From: Actinomycetota bacterium
GTDB taxonomy: Bacteria; Actinomycetota; Acidimicrobiia; IMCC26256; BP-133
Assembly (NCBI GenBank): GCA_030838815.1
Contig: JAUZEX010000021.1
Span: 1 to 5,095, forward strand
Direction: 5' to 3'
Length of the DNA stretch: 5,095 nucleotides
The position numbers and the translations under genes were made by a program. Below, one piece after another: positions 4,407-5,095 of the stretch. How positions within the stretch are numbered: the stretch's first letter is position 1; every line of letters starts with the position of its first letter. Under the pieces are notes generated by a model. It worked only from the letters and a program-made list of their open reading frames with translations, had not been told where the DNA came from and did no database searches.

Positions 4407-5095
4407 GTGATCACCGACGAGACGGTGCGGCGGGCCCGGGAGATCCTGGTGGCGGTGGTCGAGCCCGCCGTGTTCGGGCCCGGCCGGCCGCTGACGATCA
4501 CCGCCCACCACCTCGACGGCGAGCCGGTCACACCGGCCGAGGCGTTGCGCGGGCCGTACGCGCCGTTCGCCGTCGGCGACGCCTGGGGGCCGCGTTGGGG
4601 CACGACCTGGTTCCGCCTCCAGGGCCGCATCCCGTCCGAGTGGGCCGGGGAGGAGGTCGTGCTGCGCCTCGAGGCGACCCGGGCCGGCACCGACGTCCCG
4701 GGCGGGGAGTTCCTCATCTTCTCCACCACCGGCGGGGTCCCCACGCCGCTGATCGGGCTGTCGGCACAGCACGCCGCCGCCACCGTCACCGGCTGCGCCG
4801 CCGGCGGGGAGGCGGTCGACCTCCACGTCGAGGCGGCCGCCAACCCGACCACCCCGGAGGACCGGATGGTGGGCTACGACTGGCCGGAGCTGCGACCCGA
4901 GCCGGGCGGGCCTCCCGGCTTCGTGCTCTCCCGGGGCGAGCTGGCCGTGCGCCGGCCGGCGGTGGCGGCGCTGGCTCTCGACCTGCGGCTGGCCATCGGG
5001 CTGGCGGCCGACCTGCCCGTCGGCACCGACGGGGCGGCCGCGGCCAGGGCTGCGGTCGCCGCCGCCGTGGCCGCGGTCGATCCCGGCGACGTGGC
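4407..5095 (+). CDS. Alpha-mannosidase, glycoside hydrolase family 38, N-terminal part (cut by window end)
   Basis: The first 229 codons are present with no stop, so the gene runs past the window. The protein resembles the N-terminal non-catalytic region of large (about 1000 residues) bacterial GH38 alpha-mannosidases. Its opening ITDETVRRAREIL (2-14) is followed by PLTITAHHLDGEPV (28-41), the hallmark PFAVGDAWGPRWGTTWFRLQG (beginning at 53, with WGTTWFR at 64-70), GEFLIFSTTGG (100-110), and the VEAAANPTTPE segment (141-151). The family removes terminal alpha-linked mannose, retaining anomeric configuration and needing a divalent metal. The catalytic domain with its metal-binding residues lies beyond the window, so activity cannot be judged. 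No signal peptide is visible at the N-terminus, which suggests a cytoplasmic enzyme acting on imported mannosides or on internal glycans. The GTG start has a strong GAGGAG site six bases upstream. The stretch from about 195 to 225 is very Ala-rich. The family call is from motif recognition. Confidence 0.85.
   Translation, partial: MITDETVRRAREILVAVVEPAVFGPGRPLTITAHHLDGEPVTPAEALRGPYAPFAVGDAWGPRWGTTWFRLQGRIPSEWAGEEVVLRLEATRAGTDVPGGEFLIFSTTGGVPTPLIGLSAQHAAATVTGCAAGGEAVDLHVEAAANPTTPEDRMVGYDWPELRPEPGGPPGFVLSRGELAVRRPAVAALALDLRLAIGLAADLPVGTDGAAAARAAVAAAVAAVDPGDV

Noticed and set aside
4154..4852. A 232-codon minus-strand frame across the mannosidase start region
   Set aside because: It is antisense to the mannosidase frame, which has family motifs and a strong ribosome binding site, and it shows no domain of its own.
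1..5095. Mobile element, CRISPR array, phage defence or toxin-antitoxin system
   Set aside because: No transposase or recombinase motif, no regularly spaced repeats, and no small paired genes were seen; all long genes are accounted for by metabolic or regulatory families.

Overview
This is a very GC-rich window (third codon positions almost all G or C) with the gene style of a high-GC actinobacterium. A GAF-ANTAR regulator, an AacS-type acetoacetate-CoA ligase and an actinobacterial-style GH38 alpha-mannosidase N-terminus together suggest Actinomycetota, possibly a soil or sediment Acidimicrobiia-like lineage. The class-level guess is inference only, because no rRNA or marker gene is present.

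Layout. Bases 1-123 are intergenic and hold an AT-rich pocket and a small stem-loop. Bases 124-1305 (+) encode a complete fold-type I PLP aminotransferase. Bases 1302-2009 (-) encode a complete GAF-ANTAR protein, a predicted RNA-binding antiterminator; it converges on the aminotransferase and the two stop codons share the palindrome CTAG. Bases 2010-2123 are a short gap. Bases 2124-4142 (-) encode acetoacetate-CoA ligase (AacS), most likely from a TTG start. Bases 4143-4406 are a divergent intergenic region with an AT-rich pocket, a perfect 15-bp inverted repeat, a tandem 10-bp repeat with 11-bp period, and an inverted repeat covering the ribosome binding site of the next gene. From 4407 (+) to the window end is the N-terminal part of a GH38 alpha-mannosidase that continues beyond the window.

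How the genes relate. AacS activates acetoacetate to acetoacetyl-CoA, feeding thiolase and central carbon metabolism. The aminotransferase moves amino groups between an unidentified amino acid and a 2-oxo acid. The mannosidase would release mannose from mannosides or glycans. They do not form one recognisable pathway. AacS and the GAF-ANTAR gene lie in tandem on the minus strand and could share a transcript; AacS and the mannosidase are divergent and share one regulatory region.

I found no mobile element, CRISPR array, tRNA, rRNA or obviously new multi-gene system. The most interesting material is regulatory: the structured 4143-4406 region, and the GAF-ANTAR gene whose own ribosome binding site lies in a possible hexaloop hairpin.
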